NCBI GenBank assembly: GCA_943370595.1
Contig: CALRRO020000006.1
Span: 62,001-126,000, forward strand
Length of the DNA stretch: 64,000 nt
Source of the DNA: Piscinibacter sp943370595
GTDB taxonomy: Bacteria > Pseudomonadota > Gammaproteobacteria > Burkholderiales > Burkholderiaceae_C
Reading direction: 5' to 3'
Position numbers and translations under genes: made by a program. Each line of letters begins with the position of its first letter. The stretch's first letter is position 1. A model generated the notes under the pieces. That model was not told the origin of the DNA, did no database searches, and saw only the letters and a program-made list of their open reading frames with translations. Shown here piece by piece: positions 50,919 to 59,953 of this stretch.

Positions 50919-51511
50919 GCCGAGGCCATCAGCCGGCGCAACGCCGGCAGGTCACCGCACGAAGTCAGGCCCCGCGCGTCGGGTTTGAGGGCGCCACGCA
51001 GGTCGTCGTGGTCGAGCACGGTCAGGTGCACGGTGACCGTCTCACCCAGCGCTTGGCTCGTGCTGCCGACGGTCAGCACGTCCACGCTCTCGCCGCGCGG
51101 GCCGGGGCGGCTGCCGACGTCGTAATCGATGCGCTGGTCGATCAGCATGATCTCGGCCTGCTTGGAGTCGTCGCAATAGAGCTGCAGATGCACCGCCGAC
51201 AGCCGGGTCGCCGTGCCGCGCCAGACGGCGCCGGCCAGGTGGGGGCGCAGCGGCGCCAGGCGCTCCATCCACAGAGCCGCCACCTCGCGCATCGCACGCA
51301 GTTCCGAAGGCTGCGAATCGGCGCAGAACAGGTCGAGGTAGGCGCGCACCTCCTCTTCGACGAGATCGTTGCCCGGCATCTCCGCCGGCCGCACGCTGTG
51401 GCGGCCGAGCAGCTTGGCCGCCTTGCGCTTGGCCTGTCCGTATTCCATGCCTTCTTCCACCACCAGGCGCGCGGCGGTGGCGGCGATCTCCTCGGTCAGC
51501 GTGGCAGACAT
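50915..51511 (-). CDS. Conserved hypothetical protein
   Basis: A 198-residue soluble protein without signal peptide. It begins with a helical stretch EEIAATAARLVVEEGMEYGQAKRKAAKLLG that resembles an N-terminal domain seen in nucleotidyltransferase-like betaproteobacterial proteins, then EVRAYLDLFCADSQPSELRAMREVAALWMERL. I know close relatives only as hypothetical proteins. It lies between mtgA (33-base gap) and the TlpA-type gene (four-base overlap), suggesting co-expression with the latter. A nucleic-acid or nucleotide role is only a guess. Confidence 0.75.
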   Translation of the reverse strand: MSATLTEEIAATAARLVVEEGMEYGQAKRKAAKLLGRHSVRPAEMPGNDLVEEEVRAYLDLFCADSQPSELRAMREVAALWMERLAPLRPHLAGAVWRGTATRLSAVHLQLYCDDSKQAEIMLIDQRIDYDVGSRPGPRGESVDVLTVGSTSQALGETVTVHLTVLDHDDLRGALKPDARGLTSCGDLPALRRLMASA

Positions 51512-51544
51512 CGGCGCATTCTAGGCAGCCGCCCAAGGCCTGAT

Positions 51545-52303
51545 TCAGGGCGGGTCGATCGCCCCCATGCGCGCGGCGATGGTGCCGGCGCGGCCGATCA
51601 CGTAGGCCGAGCCTGGCCGCTTCTCGAAGCGCTTGGGCGCGGGCAGCATCACCGCCAGACGGGCCGCCTGTATCGCGCCGAGCGACTGCGCGTCGGTGCG
51701 GAAGTAGTGCCGCGCCGCGGCCTGCGCACCGAACAGGCCTTCGCCCCACTCGACGCTGTTCAGGTAGATCTCCAGGATGCGCTGCTTGGACAGCAGCGCC
51801 TCGAGCATCATCGTGATGACGAACTCCTGGCCCTTGCGCGCCAGGCTGCGTTCGCTGCCGAGAAACAGGTTCTTCGCCAGCTGCTGGGTGATGGTCGAGC
51901 CGCCGACGACCTTGGCCGGCTTCGCCGGCACGGCGGCGCCGCGCCGCGCCAACTGGGCGCTCAGGCGGTCGGCTCGCTCTTCGGCGCGCTGGTTGCGTTC
52001 CCAGGCTTTCTCGATCGCGTCCCAGTCGACGCCGCCGTGCTCGGCGAATTCGGCATCCTCCGAGGCGATGACTGCGCGCTTGAGGTTCGGTGAAATTCGC
52101 TCGTAGGGCACCCACTGCTGCGACCACAGGATCTGCTGCTTCTCGACCAGCAGCCGCCAGGCCTCGGAGCGCTGGAAGGTGGTCGACTGCGGGTCGACCA
52201 CCACCATCAGCGCAATGCGGGCCAGAAAGTAGAGCTGCAGCGCGATGCCGGCCAGCACCGCCAGCACGAGCAGTCGCCACAGCGAACGCAGCAGCGAGCG
52301 CAT
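51545..52303 (-). CDS. mtgA: Monofunctional peptidoglycan transglycosylase MtgA
   Basis: A 252-residue glycosyltransferase family 51 protein that polymerises lipid II glycan chains. One N-terminal transmembrane anchor (LLVLAVLAGIALQLYFLARIALMVVV) precedes the GT51 domain with ASEDAEFAEHGGVDW, GGSTITQQLAKNLFLGSERS and the LSKQRILEIYLNSVEWG motif. It shares one base with the aroE stop (TGATG) and is translated downstream of it. Confidence 0.95.
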   Translation of the reverse strand: MRSLLRSLWRLLVLAVLAGIALQLYFLARIALMVVVDPQSTTFQRSEAWRLLVEKQQILWSQQWVPYERISPNLKRAVIASEDAEFAEHGGVDWDAIEKAWERNQRAEERADRLSAQLARRGAAVPAKPAKVVGGSTITQQLAKNLFLGSERSLARKGQEFVITMMLEALLSKQRILEIYLNSVEWGEGLFGAQAAARHYFRTDAQSLGAIQAARLAVMLPAPKRFEKRPGSAYVIGRAGTIAARMGAIDPP

Positions 52304-53169
52304 CAGACGGCCTTGGCCGCCAGCCGATCGCGCAGCGCGGCGAGCACCGGTGCGGTGTTGGGGCGCACACCGCGCCAGACGAAGAAGGCCTCGGCGGCCT
52401 GCTCCACCAGCATGCCCAGTCCGTCGCGGCCGCGGGCGCCGTGCGCCGCCGCCCAGCCCAGGAAGCCCTGCGCGGCCGGGCCGTACATCATGTCCAGCGC
52501 CAGGGCGCCCGGCGCCAGCACGGCGGGGCCGACCGGGATCTCCGCGCCCTGCAGGCTGGACGCGGTGGCGTTGACCACGACATCGAACGCCTCGCCGCAG
52601 TCGCCGGGTTCACGTGCCGACAGGGTCGTGGCCCCTGCCGCGGCCCGATGCCGCTCGACCAGCGCCTGCGCCTTGGCCAGCGTGCGGTTGGCCACCACCA
52701 ACTCGCTCGGGCGGGCGTCGAGCAGCGTTCCCAGCGCACCGGCCGCGGCACCACCGGCGCCGATCAGCAGCACGCGGCGGCCGGCCAGCGGCACGCCGGC
52801 GTTGGATTCGATGTCGCGCACCAGCCCGACGCCGTCGGTGTTGTCGGCCAGCCAGCCGCCGTCGCCTTCGGCGTCGAAGCGCAGCGTGTTGGCGGCCTGC
52901 GCCAGTTCAGCGCGCGGCGTGCGGCGAGCCGCCAGGGCGAAGGCCTCGAACTTGAAAGGCACAGTGACGTTGCAGCCGCGCACCCGGCCGGCGCTCGTGT
53001 CGCCGGCGAAGTGGCCGATCGTCGCGGCGAAGTGATCCAGCGGGCACAGCAGCCGCTCGTAGACCAGCGCCTGGCCGGTCTGCCGGGCGAACTCGGCGTG
53101 GATGAAGGGCGACTGGCTGTGCGCAACGGGGTTGCCGGCCACCGCGTAGCGATCGGGCGCAGCGCTCAT
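52303..53169 (-). CDS. aroE: Shikimate dehydrogenase
   Basis: A 288-residue NADP-dependent enzyme of aromatic amino acid synthesis. The substrate region is AVAGNPVAHSQSPFIHAEFARQ, and the catalytic Lys is in CNVTVPFKFEAF. The cofactor loop is LLIGAGGAAAGALG. C-terminal MYGPAAQGFLGWAAAHGARG matches the family. It overlaps the TonB-like gene by four bases and mtgA by one base, in the usual Burkholderiales aroE-mtgA arrangement. Confidence 0.95.
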   Translation of the reverse strand: MSAAPDRYAVAGNPVAHSQSPFIHAEFARQTGQALVYERLLCPLDHFAATIGHFAGDTSAGRVRGCNVTVPFKFEAFALAARRTPRAELAQAANTLRFDAEGDGGWLADNTDGVGLVRDIESNAGVPLAGRRVLLIGAGGAAAGALGTLLDARPSELVVANRTLAKAQALVERHRAAAGATTLSAREPGDCGEAFDVVVNATASSLQGAEIPVGPAVLAPGALALDMMYGPAAQGFLGWAAAHGARGRDGLGMLVEQAAEAFFVWRGVRPNTAPVLAALRDRLAAKAV

Positions 53170-54032
53170 TGCGGCGTGCTCAGCGTCGTCTCGAGCCCGT
53201 CGTCGCGCGTGAACTTGAAGCGCGAGGTGATCACCAGCTGGTCGGCCTTGCGCCGCATCGGCGCCGAGAACGGCCCGAAGGGCGAGGCCGCCTTGACGAT
53301 CGCGATCGCGCGGCGATCGAGGATCTTCGAGGTGGAGGGCCGCACGATCTCGGTGTCGATCACGCGGCCTTCGGCGTCCACCGTCACGTTCATCACCAGC
53401 TCGCCGTAGAGCTTCCTGCCCTGGTACTCGGGGAAGTTGCGCGTGCCGCGTTCCTCGATCTTGCGGCGCAGCTGGTCGTAGTAGAGCGCGTAGACCTCTT
53501 CGCGCGTGGCCGGGCTGATGTAGCGCTTCTTCGGCCGCGCGTTCTCTTCATTGATGCGCTTCTCGATCTCGGCCAGCAGTTCGATCAGCCGGCGGCGCTT
53601 CTCTTCGAGCGAACGTTCCTGCGGCGCGCCCTGGTCGCGTTTCGGATCGGGCGGCGGCAGCAGCGCGAGCTCGCGGCGCAGCTGGGCGAGCAGCTGCTGC
53701 TGCGTTTCCTGCAACTGCTCGATCTGGCGGCGTGCGTCTTCATGCGCGTCGCCGAGTTCGATGGTCGCGGCCGGCGGCAGCGGCGAGGTGGCGCGGCCGC
53801 GCTCGGCCTCGCCACCGCCTTGCAGGTTGGCCTGCGCGATCGCGGCGGCCACCGAGGGCGCCTCGCCGGAGCGCGAATTGACGAGAATCACCTCGAGCGG
53901 CGTGTCCTGGAAGACGCGGTTGAAGCCCTCCGGGTCGACGAATCGCACACCCAGCAGCACCGCGTGCACGCCGACCGAGAACAGCAGCGCGAGCTGCAGG
54001 GTCGAGAGCTTGCGGCGCAGCTTCCAGGCCAT
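53166..54032 (-). CDS. TonB-like energy transducer protein
   Basis: A 288-residue protein with an N-terminal membrane anchor (LQLALLFSVGVHAVLLGVRFV), a long coiled-coil/charged region (residues about 90-165, QIEQLQETQQQLLAQLRREL and so on) and a C-terminal TonB fold domain with GELVMNVTVDAEGRVIDTEIVRPSTSKILDRRAIAIVKAASPFGPF. The absence of a long Pro-Lys spacer differs from classical TonB. It lies three bases after the RNase II-family gene and overlaps aroE. Partners ExbB/ExbD are not in this window. It may span the periplasm to energise or stabilise outer membrane components. Confidence 0.85.
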   Translation of the reverse strand: MAWKLRRKLSTLQLALLFSVGVHAVLLGVRFVDPEGFNRVFQDTPLEVILVNSRSGEAPSVAAAIAQANLQGGGEAERGRATSPLPPAATIELGDAHEDARRQIEQLQETQQQLLAQLRRELALLPPPDPKRDQGAPQERSLEEKRRRLIELLAEIEKRINEENARPKKRYISPATREEVYALYYDQLRRKIEERGTRNFPEYQGRKLYGELVMNVTVDAEGRVIDTEIVRPSTSKILDRRAIAIVKAASPFGPFSAPMRRKADQLVITSRFKFTRDDGLETTLSTPQ

Positions 54033-54035
54033 GTC

Positions 54036-56087
54036 TCAGCTCACCACGGCGGCACCGGCCTCCGCCGGCGCATCGCCATCGCCATTCACGTCGATCGCCA
54101 GCGTCAGCGGGCCTGCGCTCGCCGCCGCTTCTTCGGCATCGGCCTCGTCGACCGGCGCGTCGTCGGCCGTCGTCGCCGGGTCGTCGACGCGGCTGAGCAG
54201 GCTGGCGTGCAGGTCCAGCGTCAGCAGGTCGCTGCCGGTGACCTTCACGCGCACGCGCGCGCCGCGCGGCAGGCTCTCGGTGCCGAGCGCGCGGAACACC
54301 AGCGGCAGGCTGTCGGCGCGCACCAGCCCGTCCTTCATCACCGCGGCGTCGAGTTCGCCGATGTCGTTCTGCGCCAGGTACTGCAGCGTCCAGTAGCGCT
54401 CGATGGCCGACTGGAAGCCGTTGTACTCGGCGTAGGCGGCGTCGAAGCCGGAGATGATCGAGAACAGCGCCGCATCGCGCGGCTTGAACGGCGCGGCCAG
54501 CGCCGCGGTGCGGCCGTGGCGGGCGCAGGCGATGATCTGCCACTGGTTGACCAGGTCGACGTAGCGGCGCAGCGGCGAGGTCGCCCAGGTGTATTGCGCC
54601 ACGCCCATGCCGGCATGCGGCGCCGGCTTGACGCCCATGCGCACCTTCACGCCCGGCGCCAGGCTGGCCTGGCTGCGGTAGATGCCGGGCACGCCGCAGT
54701 CGGCGATCCAGCCGCCCCAGGTGCTGTTGGCCAGGATCATCGCCTCGGCGACGATCAGGTCGAGCGCCGCGCCGCGCTGGCGAATGCCGATCGACACCCG
54801 CTCCGTGCCCTGCGGCTCGCGGCCCTCGTTGCCCTCGAGGCGGAAGTTGTAGTCGGGCCGGTTGAAGTTCTCCGGCTTGCCGCGCGCCACCTCGCGCTGC
54901 GCCTTCAGGTGGCGGGCGAGGCGGAAGGCGAAGGCCAGTTCGGCGGCGTGTGCATAGTCGGCTGGAGCCTCGCCGCTCAGCGAGGCCTCGGTGACGATGG
55001 CGTCGAGCTTGTCGTGGCGCAGGTTGGAGGCGATGTGCACGCGTTCCAGCCGGGTCTCGCTGCCGGTCACGGCCAGCGTGGACTCGTCCATCGTCACGTA
55101 GAGAGACACCGCCGGGCAGTCGCGACCTGCGATCAGCGTGTAGGCCTGCACCACCTCGTCGGGCAGCATGGTCAGCTTCCAGCCCGGCATGTAGACGGTG
55201 GAAAGGCGTTCGCGCGCCACCTTGTCCAGCGGCGAGTCGGCCGCAATGGCCAGCCCCGGCGCCGCGATGTGGATGCCGAACACGACCGTGCCGGTGCCCA
55301 GGCCCTGCACCGAGAGCGCGTCGTCGATCTCGGTGGTGGCCGAGTCGTCGATCGAGAAGGCCTGCACCGGCGACAGCGGCAGTTCCTCCTTGACCGGCGG
55401 CGCTGCCAGGGCCGGGAAGCCGGTGCCCTTGGGGAAGTTGTCGAACAGGAACCGCTTCCAGTGGAACTGGTAGGGCGAGTCGATCGCGCCGGCCGCCTTC
55501 AGCAACTCCAGCGGCGGCTGGTGCGAGCGCTTCGCGGCCTCGACCACGGCCTTGTACTCGGCTGCGTTCTTGTCCGGCTTGAAAAGGATCTTGTAGAGCT
55601 GCTCGCGCACCGGCGCCGGGCACTGGCCGGCGACGATCTCGCCGGCCCAGGCCTCGATCTGCGCCTGCACCGCCTTCTTGCGCTCGATGCCCAGCAGCGC
55701 CGCCTTGACGATCTCTTCCGGCGCCTTCTTGAAGTTGCCCTTGCCGAGGCGGCGGAAGTAGTGCGGCGCCTCGAACAGGCGGAACAGCGCCGCGGCCTGC
55801 TTCTCGACGCCGGCACCGGCCTCGAAATAGTCGCGCGCCAGGTCGGCGAAGCCGAATTCCTGCTCGGGGGCGAACTCCCAGGCCAGGTCGAGGTCGATGT
55901 CGCGCGCGAGCGTCTGCGCCGAGGCGATCAGCTCGGCCGGCTGCGGCTTGTCGAACTTGAGCAGCACGTTGGCCGACTTCACCTTGACGCGCTTGCCCGA
56001 GTCCAGCTCGATCTGCATCGAGCTGTCGGCTTCGGTCATCACGCGGCCGGCGTGGAACTTCCCGGCGTCTTCGAACAGGGCATACAT
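54036..56087 (-). CDS. RNB-domain ribonuclease (RNase II/R family)
   Basis: About 683 residues with an RNB catalytic domain. The signature SIDDSATTEIDDALSV holds the metal-binding aspartates, and IHIAAPGLAI, YMPGWKLTMLPDE and the YTWATSPLRRYVDLVNQWQ motif follow. An N-terminal region (FEDAGKFHAGRVMTEADSS) and a C-terminal S1-like segment (GARVRVKVTGSD) flank it. It degrades RNA 3' to 5'. The ATG at 56087 gives the homologous N-terminus; in-frame upstream starts would overlap ruvC. No clear ribosome site is seen, so the start is approximate. Confidence 0.88.
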   Translation of the reverse strand: MYALFEDAGKFHAGRVMTEADSSMQIELDSGKRVKVKSANVLLKFDKPQPAELIASAQTLARDIDLDLAWEFAPEQEFGFADLARDYFEAGAGVEKQAAALFRLFEAPHYFRRLGKGNFKKAPEEIVKAALLGIERKKAVQAQIEAWAGEIVAGQCPAPVREQLYKILFKPDKNAAEYKAVVEAAKRSHQPPLELLKAAGAIDSPYQFHWKRFLFDNFPKGTGFPALAAPPVKEELPLSPVQAFSIDDSATTEIDDALSVQGLGTGTVVFGIHIAAPGLAIAADSPLDKVARERLSTVYMPGWKLTMLPDEVVQAYTLIAGRDCPAVSLYVTMDESTLAVTGSETRLERVHIASNLRHDKLDAIVTEASLSGEAPADYAHAAELAFAFRLARHLKAQREVARGKPENFNRPDYNFRLEGNEGREPQGTERVSIGIRQRGAALDLIVAEAMILANSTWGGWIADCGVPGIYRSQASLAPGVKVRMGVKPAPHAGMGVAQYTWATSPLRRYVDLVNQWQIIACARHGRTAALAAPFKPRDAALFSIISGFDAAYAEYNGFQSAIERYWTLQYLAQNDIGELDAAVMKDGLVRADSLPLVFRALGTESLPRGARVRVKVTGSDLLTLDLHASLLSRVDDPATTADDAPVDEADAEEAAASAGPLTLAIDVNGDGDAPAEAGAAVVS

Positions 56088-56121
56088 AGAGGCCGGGATT
56101 GTCACCTGAAGCCGGGTGCCC

Positions 56122-56670
56122 TCAGAAGGTTCGCCCTTTGCGGTACTGGGCATGCGAACGGCGCGACAGTGTCGTGGTTCGCGAAATCGCCGCGAACGAG
56201 GCCCCGGCATGGGCATGGCAGATCGCCAGGCCCAGCGCGTCGGCGGCGTCCTTGCCCGGCTCGCCGGGCAGCGCCAGCAACCGCGCCACCATCGCCTGTA
56301 CCTGTTCCTTGCGCGCCTGGCCGTGGCCGACCACCGCCTTCTTCATCTGCAGCGCGGTGTACTCGGCCACCGCCAGGTCGGTCGAGACCAGCGCGGCGAG
56401 CGCCGCACCGCGGGCCTGGCCGAGCAGCAGCGTCGACTGCGGATTGACGTTGACGAAGACGATTTCCATCGACGCGCAATCGGGTTGGTAACGCGATGTC
56501 ACTTCGCGCACACCCTCGAAGATGATCTTCAGCCGTGCCGGCAGCTCGCCGATTGCCACCGCGTCGGTCTTGATGGTGCCGCTGGCGATGTAGTGCAGCC
56601 GCGAGCCCTCGACCTCGATCACGCCGAAGCCGGTGGTGCGCAGGCCGGGGTCGATGCCGAGGATCCGCAT
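56122..56670 (-). CDS. ruvC: Holliday junction resolvase RuvC
   Basis: A 182-residue endonuclease that cuts Holliday junctions during recombination. The catalytic acid residues are visible in ILGIDPGLRTTGFG (Asp7), MEIVFVNVNPQS (Glu) and GKDAADALGLAICHAH (Asp). It is followed by 34 bases and then the RNB nuclease gene. ruvAB are not next to it in this window. ATG at 56670. Confidence 0.96.
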   Translation of the reverse strand: MRILGIDPGLRTTGFGVIEVEGSRLHYIASGTIKTDAVAIGELPARLKIIFEGVREVTSRYQPDCASMEIVFVNVNPQSTLLLGQARGAALAALVSTDLAVAEYTALQMKKAVVGHGQARKEQVQAMVARLLALPGEPGKDAADALGLAICHAHAGASFAAISRTTTLSRRSHAQYRKGRTF

Positions 56671-56700
56671 GGGCTCAGTGTGCCTGGGATGCTGGATGGA

Positions 56701-57669
56701 CTAGACGCCGAAGTACCAGCGCACCGCGTGGAAGAACACCGGCGCCGCGAAGCACAGCGGCGCCACGCGGTCGAGCAGGCCGACCGCGCCGGTCACCGAG
56801 GCCTTGCCGCCCCAGTTGCGCACGCCTGCGTCCTTCTTCAGCGCCTTCATGACGAACTCGCCGAAGGTGCCGCTGCCGCCGGCGATGAAGCCCATCACCA
56901 GCGCCGGGATCGGCTTGAACGGCGTGGCCCAGTACAGCGCCGCGCCGACGATGGCCGCGGCCAGCGCGCCGCTCCACCAGGCGCGCCACGAGAACGAGCG
57001 GCTGATGGCGCGTGCCACCGGCCGGCGGCGCAGCCAGCGGCTGGCCGCTTCCTGGGCGATCTGCGCGGTGGCGACCACCAGCACCAGGTACAGCACCATG
57101 AAAGCGCCGCGGTCGGCGTAGCGCGGCAAGTCCAGCAGCAGCAGCGCCGGCGCGTGGCTCATGCCATAGACGCAGACCATGATGCCCCACTGGATCTTCG
57201 CGGTACGCTCGAGAAAGCGCTGCGGGTCGTTGCCGAAGGCGCTGACCACCGGAATGGCGAAGAACACGTAGACCGGCACGAACACGCTGAACAGGTCGAA
57301 GTGTTCTGTGGCGACGATTCCGTACTGCACCGGCAGCACGACGAAGAAGGCCAGCAGCAGGCTGCGGTGGTCAGCCCGGCGCGTGTGCGTGAGCGTGACG
57401 AACTCGCGCAGCGCAACGAAGGACAGCACGCCGAACAGCAGCGTCGATACTAACGCGCCGGCCACCCAGGCGACCCAGAACAGCACCGCACCCAGCCACA
57501 CGGCGCGCAGGTCGTGCAGGAAGCGGTCGAAGCGCTCCTGCGCCTCGGGCGGGCGCTCGCGCAGAGAGCGGGTGTAGGCGACGATGCTGACGACCGTCAG
57601 CAGGCCGAACAGCAGCACGAACAGCAGCGCGATCTGCTGGCTGACGTCGAGGTTGCGAAGGGAGCCCAT
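56701..57669 (-). CDS. Phosphatidate cytidylyltransferase (CdsA-like)
   Basis: A 322-residue integral membrane protein with many hydrophobic helices. The C-terminal CdsA signature lies in GSGTFGEFVMKALKKDAGVRNWGGKASVTGAVGLLDRVAPL, a variant of the usual S-x(8)-K-R-x(4)-K-D-x-G pattern. The family makes CDP-diacylglycerol from phosphatidic acid. A plsC-like gene upstream (80 bases) supplies the preceding lipid step, so the pair could act together. Because many bacteria carry a canonical cdsA elsewhere, this may be a paralogue. Confidence 0.82.
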   Translation of the reverse strand: MGSLRNLDVSQQIALLFVLLFGLLTVVSIVAYTRSLRERPPEAQERFDRFLHDLRAVWLGAVLFWVAWVAGALVSTLLFGVLSFVALREFVTLTHTRRADHRSLLLAFFVVLPVQYGIVATEHFDLFSVFVPVYVFFAIPVVSAFGNDPQRFLERTAKIQWGIMVCVYGMSHAPALLLLDLPRYADRGAFMVLYLVLVVATAQIAQEAASRWLRRRPVARAISRSFSWRAWWSGALAAAIVGAALYWATPFKPIPALVMGFIAGGSGTFGEFVMKALKKDAGVRNWGGKASVTGAVGLLDRVAPLCFAAPVFFHAVRWYFGV

Positions 57670-57690
57670 GTCAGCGGCGCCCGGCCGTTC

Positions 57691-57745
57691 CGAAGCCGCT
57701 GAGCGCCCCCCCGGGGGGCTGCGAACGAAGTGAGCGTGGGGGCTT
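57691..57745. repeat. REP-like palindromic element
   Basis: The spacer between the CdsA-like and PlsC-like genes holds a strong palindrome AGCGCCCCCCC/GGGGGGCT (about 57702-57720), followed by GCGAACGAAGTGAGCGTGGG and a G-run. I recognise this as the pattern of dispersed REP-like elements in Burkholderiales genomes such as Acidovorax/Variovorax relatives, from memory; only one copy is in this window. Confidence 0.55.
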
Positions 57746-57749
57746 CATG

Positions 57750-58367
57750 TCAGTTCACGTCGCGCAGCGCCATGACCGCTTCGCGCGCACGGTCGAGGAA
57801 TGCGCGCTTGTCCTCGCCCGGCTGCAACTGCAGCGGCGCGCCGAAGGTCACCGAGCAGAGGATGGGCACCGGCACCACTTCGCCCTTGGGCATCACGCGC
57901 TGAACGTTGTCGATCCACGCCGGGATCAACTGCACCTCGGGGAAGGCTTCGGCCAGGTGGTAGAGGCCCGCCTTGAAAGGCGCCGGGTCGGCGGCATGGC
58001 CGCGCGTGCCTTCGGGGAAGATCACCAGCGAGTCGCCGTTGCGCAGTGCCTCCATCAGCGGCTCGAGCGGGTCCTCGTCGGCCTGGCGCTGCCGCGACAC
58101 GTAGACCGCGTTGAAGATCTCGCGCGTGATCCAGTGCTTGAGCGGGCTCGAGGTCCAGTAGTCGCGCGCCGCGATCGGCCGCGTGATGGCGCGCAGGTCG
58201 CGCGGCAGCGCCGCCCAGATCAGCACCCAGTCGAAGTGGCTCTGGTGGTTGGCGAAGTAGATGCGCTGCTCGGCCTTCGGCGGGCTGCCGTACCAATGGC
58301 CCTGCGCGCCGGTGATCAGCCGGGCGAGGAAGGCGAGGAAGAGTCCCGCGGCTTCTGGGAGCTTCAA
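57750..58367 (-). CDS. 1-acyl-sn-glycerol-3-phosphate acyltransferase (PlsC-like)
   Basis: A 205-residue acyltransferase that adds the second acyl chain to lysophosphatidic acid. The HX4D motif is in FANHQSHFDWVL and the second block is VIFPEGTRGH. The start is probably TTG at 58367 (no ATG is available and no clear ribosome site is seen), so it is uncertain. It lies 21 bases after purH and is separated from the CdsA-like gene by the REP-like element. A lipid-synthesis pair with the next gene is plausible. Confidence 0.8.
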   Translation of the reverse strand: MKLPEAAGLFLAFLARLITGAQGHWYGSPPKAEQRIYFANHQSHFDWVLIWAALPRDLRAITRPIAARDYWTSSPLKHWITREIFNAVYVSRQRQADEDPLEPLMEALRNGDSLVIFPEGTRGHAADPAPFKAGLYHLAEAFPEVQLIPAWIDNVQRVMPKGEVVPVPILCSVTFGAPLQLQPGEDKRAFLDRAREAVMALRDVN

Positions 58368-58388
58368 GGCGTGCGGTTCGCTGGCCGT

Positions 58389-59942
58389 TCAGTGGCGGAA
58401 GTGGCGCACGCCGGTCAGCACCATCGCGATGCCACGCTCGTCGGCGGCGGCGATGACCTCGTCGTCGCGCATCGAGCCGCCCGGCTGGATGACGCAGGTG
58501 GCGCCCTGGTCGATGACCACGTCCAGGCCGTCGCGGAACGGGAAGAAGGCATCGCTGGCCACCGCCGAGCCCTTCAGCGACAGGCCGGCATGCCCCGCCT
58601 TGATCGACGCGATGCGTGCCGAGTCGAGCCGGCTCATCTGGCCGGCACCCACACCCAGTGTCATGCCGCCGCCGCAGTAGACGATGGCGTTGCTCTTGAC
58701 GAACTTGGCCACCTTCCAGGCGAACAGCAGGTCGTCGAGCTGCGCCGGCGTCGGCGCCAGCTTGGTGACCACGCGCAGTTCCTCGCGTGCCACGTTTCGT
58801 GTGTCGGTGCTCTGCACCAGCAGGCCGCCGCCGACGCGCTTGAAGTCCAGCGCATTGACGGCGTCGCCCGCCGCCACCTCGAGCACGCGCACGTTCTGCT
58901 TGGCGGCGAAGATCGTGCGCGCCTCGGGCGTCACGCTCGGTGCGATCAGCACCTCGACGAACTGCTTGTTGGCGCCGATGCGCTGCGCGGTGGCTTCGTC
59001 GAGCGGGCGGTTCAGCGCGATGATGCCGCCGAAGGCCGAGGTCGGGTCGGTCTGCCAAGCCTTGGCGTAGGCGTCCTCGATCGTCGCGCCCACGGCCACG
59101 CCGCAGGGGTTGGCGTGCTTGACGATTACGCAGGCCGGCACCTCGAAACTACGCACGCACTCCCAGGCGGCGTCGGCGTCGGCGATGTTGTTGTACGACA
59201 GCTCCTTGCCCTGCAGCTGCTTCGCGGTGGCCAGCGTGCCGGCGGCCGGCGTGCGCTCGCGGTAGAAGGCGGCGCTCTGGTGCGGGTTCTCGCCGTAGCG
59301 CAGGTCCTGCACCTTGACGAAGCCGGCGTTGAACTGGCCGGGGAAGACGGTGCGGCTGCCGTCCTCCTGGATCGACGAGAGGTAGTCGCTGATCGCCGCG
59401 TCGTAGTTGGCGATGCGGTTGAAGGCCGCCACGGCGAGCGCGAACTTCGTCTTCTGGCCGATGCCGCCGGCCTTCAGCTCGGCGAGCACGCCGTCGTACT
59501 GCGACGGGTCGGTCAGCACCGCCACGTCTTTCCAGTTCTTCGCTGCCGAACGCACCATCGCCGGGCCGCCGATGTCGATGTTCTCGATCGCGTCCTCCAG
59601 CGAGCAGCCGGGCTTGGCCACCGTCGCTTCGAACGGATAGAGGTTGACGCAGAGGATGTCGATGGTCGGGATGCCGTGGGCCTGCAGCGCCTTGACGTGG
59701 GCCGGCAGGTCGCGCCGCGCCAGCAGGCCGCCGTGGATGGTCGGGTGCAGCGTCTTGACGCGGCCGTCGAGCATTTCCGGGAAGCCGGTGTGCTCGGCCA
59801 CCTCGGTCACGTTCAGGCCGGCGTCGGCCAGCATCTTCGCCGTGCCGCCGGTGGACAGCAGCTTGATGCCCAGCGCCTGCAGGCCGCGCGCGAGCTCGAG
59901 CACGCCGGTCTTGTCGGAAACGGAAATCAGCGCGGTGGTCAT
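58389..59942 (-). CDS. purH: Bifunctional AICAR transformylase/IMP cyclohydrolase
   Basis: A 517-residue bifunctional enzyme for the last two steps of purine synthesis. The N-terminal IMP cyclohydrolase domain (residues 1-190) begins ALISVSDKTGVLELARGLQALG and has STGGTAKML and RVKTLHPTIHGGLLARRD. The C-terminal transformylase domain has LRYGENPHQSAAFYRE, VKHANPCGVA, the QTDPTSAFGGIIALNRPLD stretch and SDAFFPFRDG. It follows fis with an 11-base gap, the common dusB-fis-purH order. ATG at 59942. Confidence 0.97.
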   Translation of the reverse strand: MTTALISVSDKTGVLELARGLQALGIKLLSTGGTAKMLADAGLNVTEVAEHTGFPEMLDGRVKTLHPTIHGGLLARRDLPAHVKALQAHGIPTIDILCVNLYPFEATVAKPGCSLEDAIENIDIGGPAMVRSAAKNWKDVAVLTDPSQYDGVLAELKAGGIGQKTKFALAVAAFNRIANYDAAISDYLSSIQEDGSRTVFPGQFNAGFVKVQDLRYGENPHQSAAFYRERTPAAGTLATAKQLQGKELSYNNIADADAAWECVRSFEVPACVIVKHANPCGVAVGATIEDAYAKAWQTDPTSAFGGIIALNRPLDEATAQRIGANKQFVEVLIAPSVTPEARTIFAAKQNVRVLEVAAGDAVNALDFKRVGGGLLVQSTDTRNVAREELRVVTKLAPTPAQLDDLLFAWKVAKFVKSNAIVYCGGGMTLGVGAGQMSRLDSARIASIKAGHAGLSLKGSAVASDAFFPFRDGLDVVIDQGATCVIQPGGSMRDDEVIAAADERGIAMVLTGVRHFRH

Positions 59943-59953
59943 GGTGTCCAGTC

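Noticed and set aside
53169..56447. 1092-codon plus-strand open frame opposite the TonB-like and RNB genes
   Set aside because: Antisense shadow; the real proteins on the minus strand carry clear motifs.
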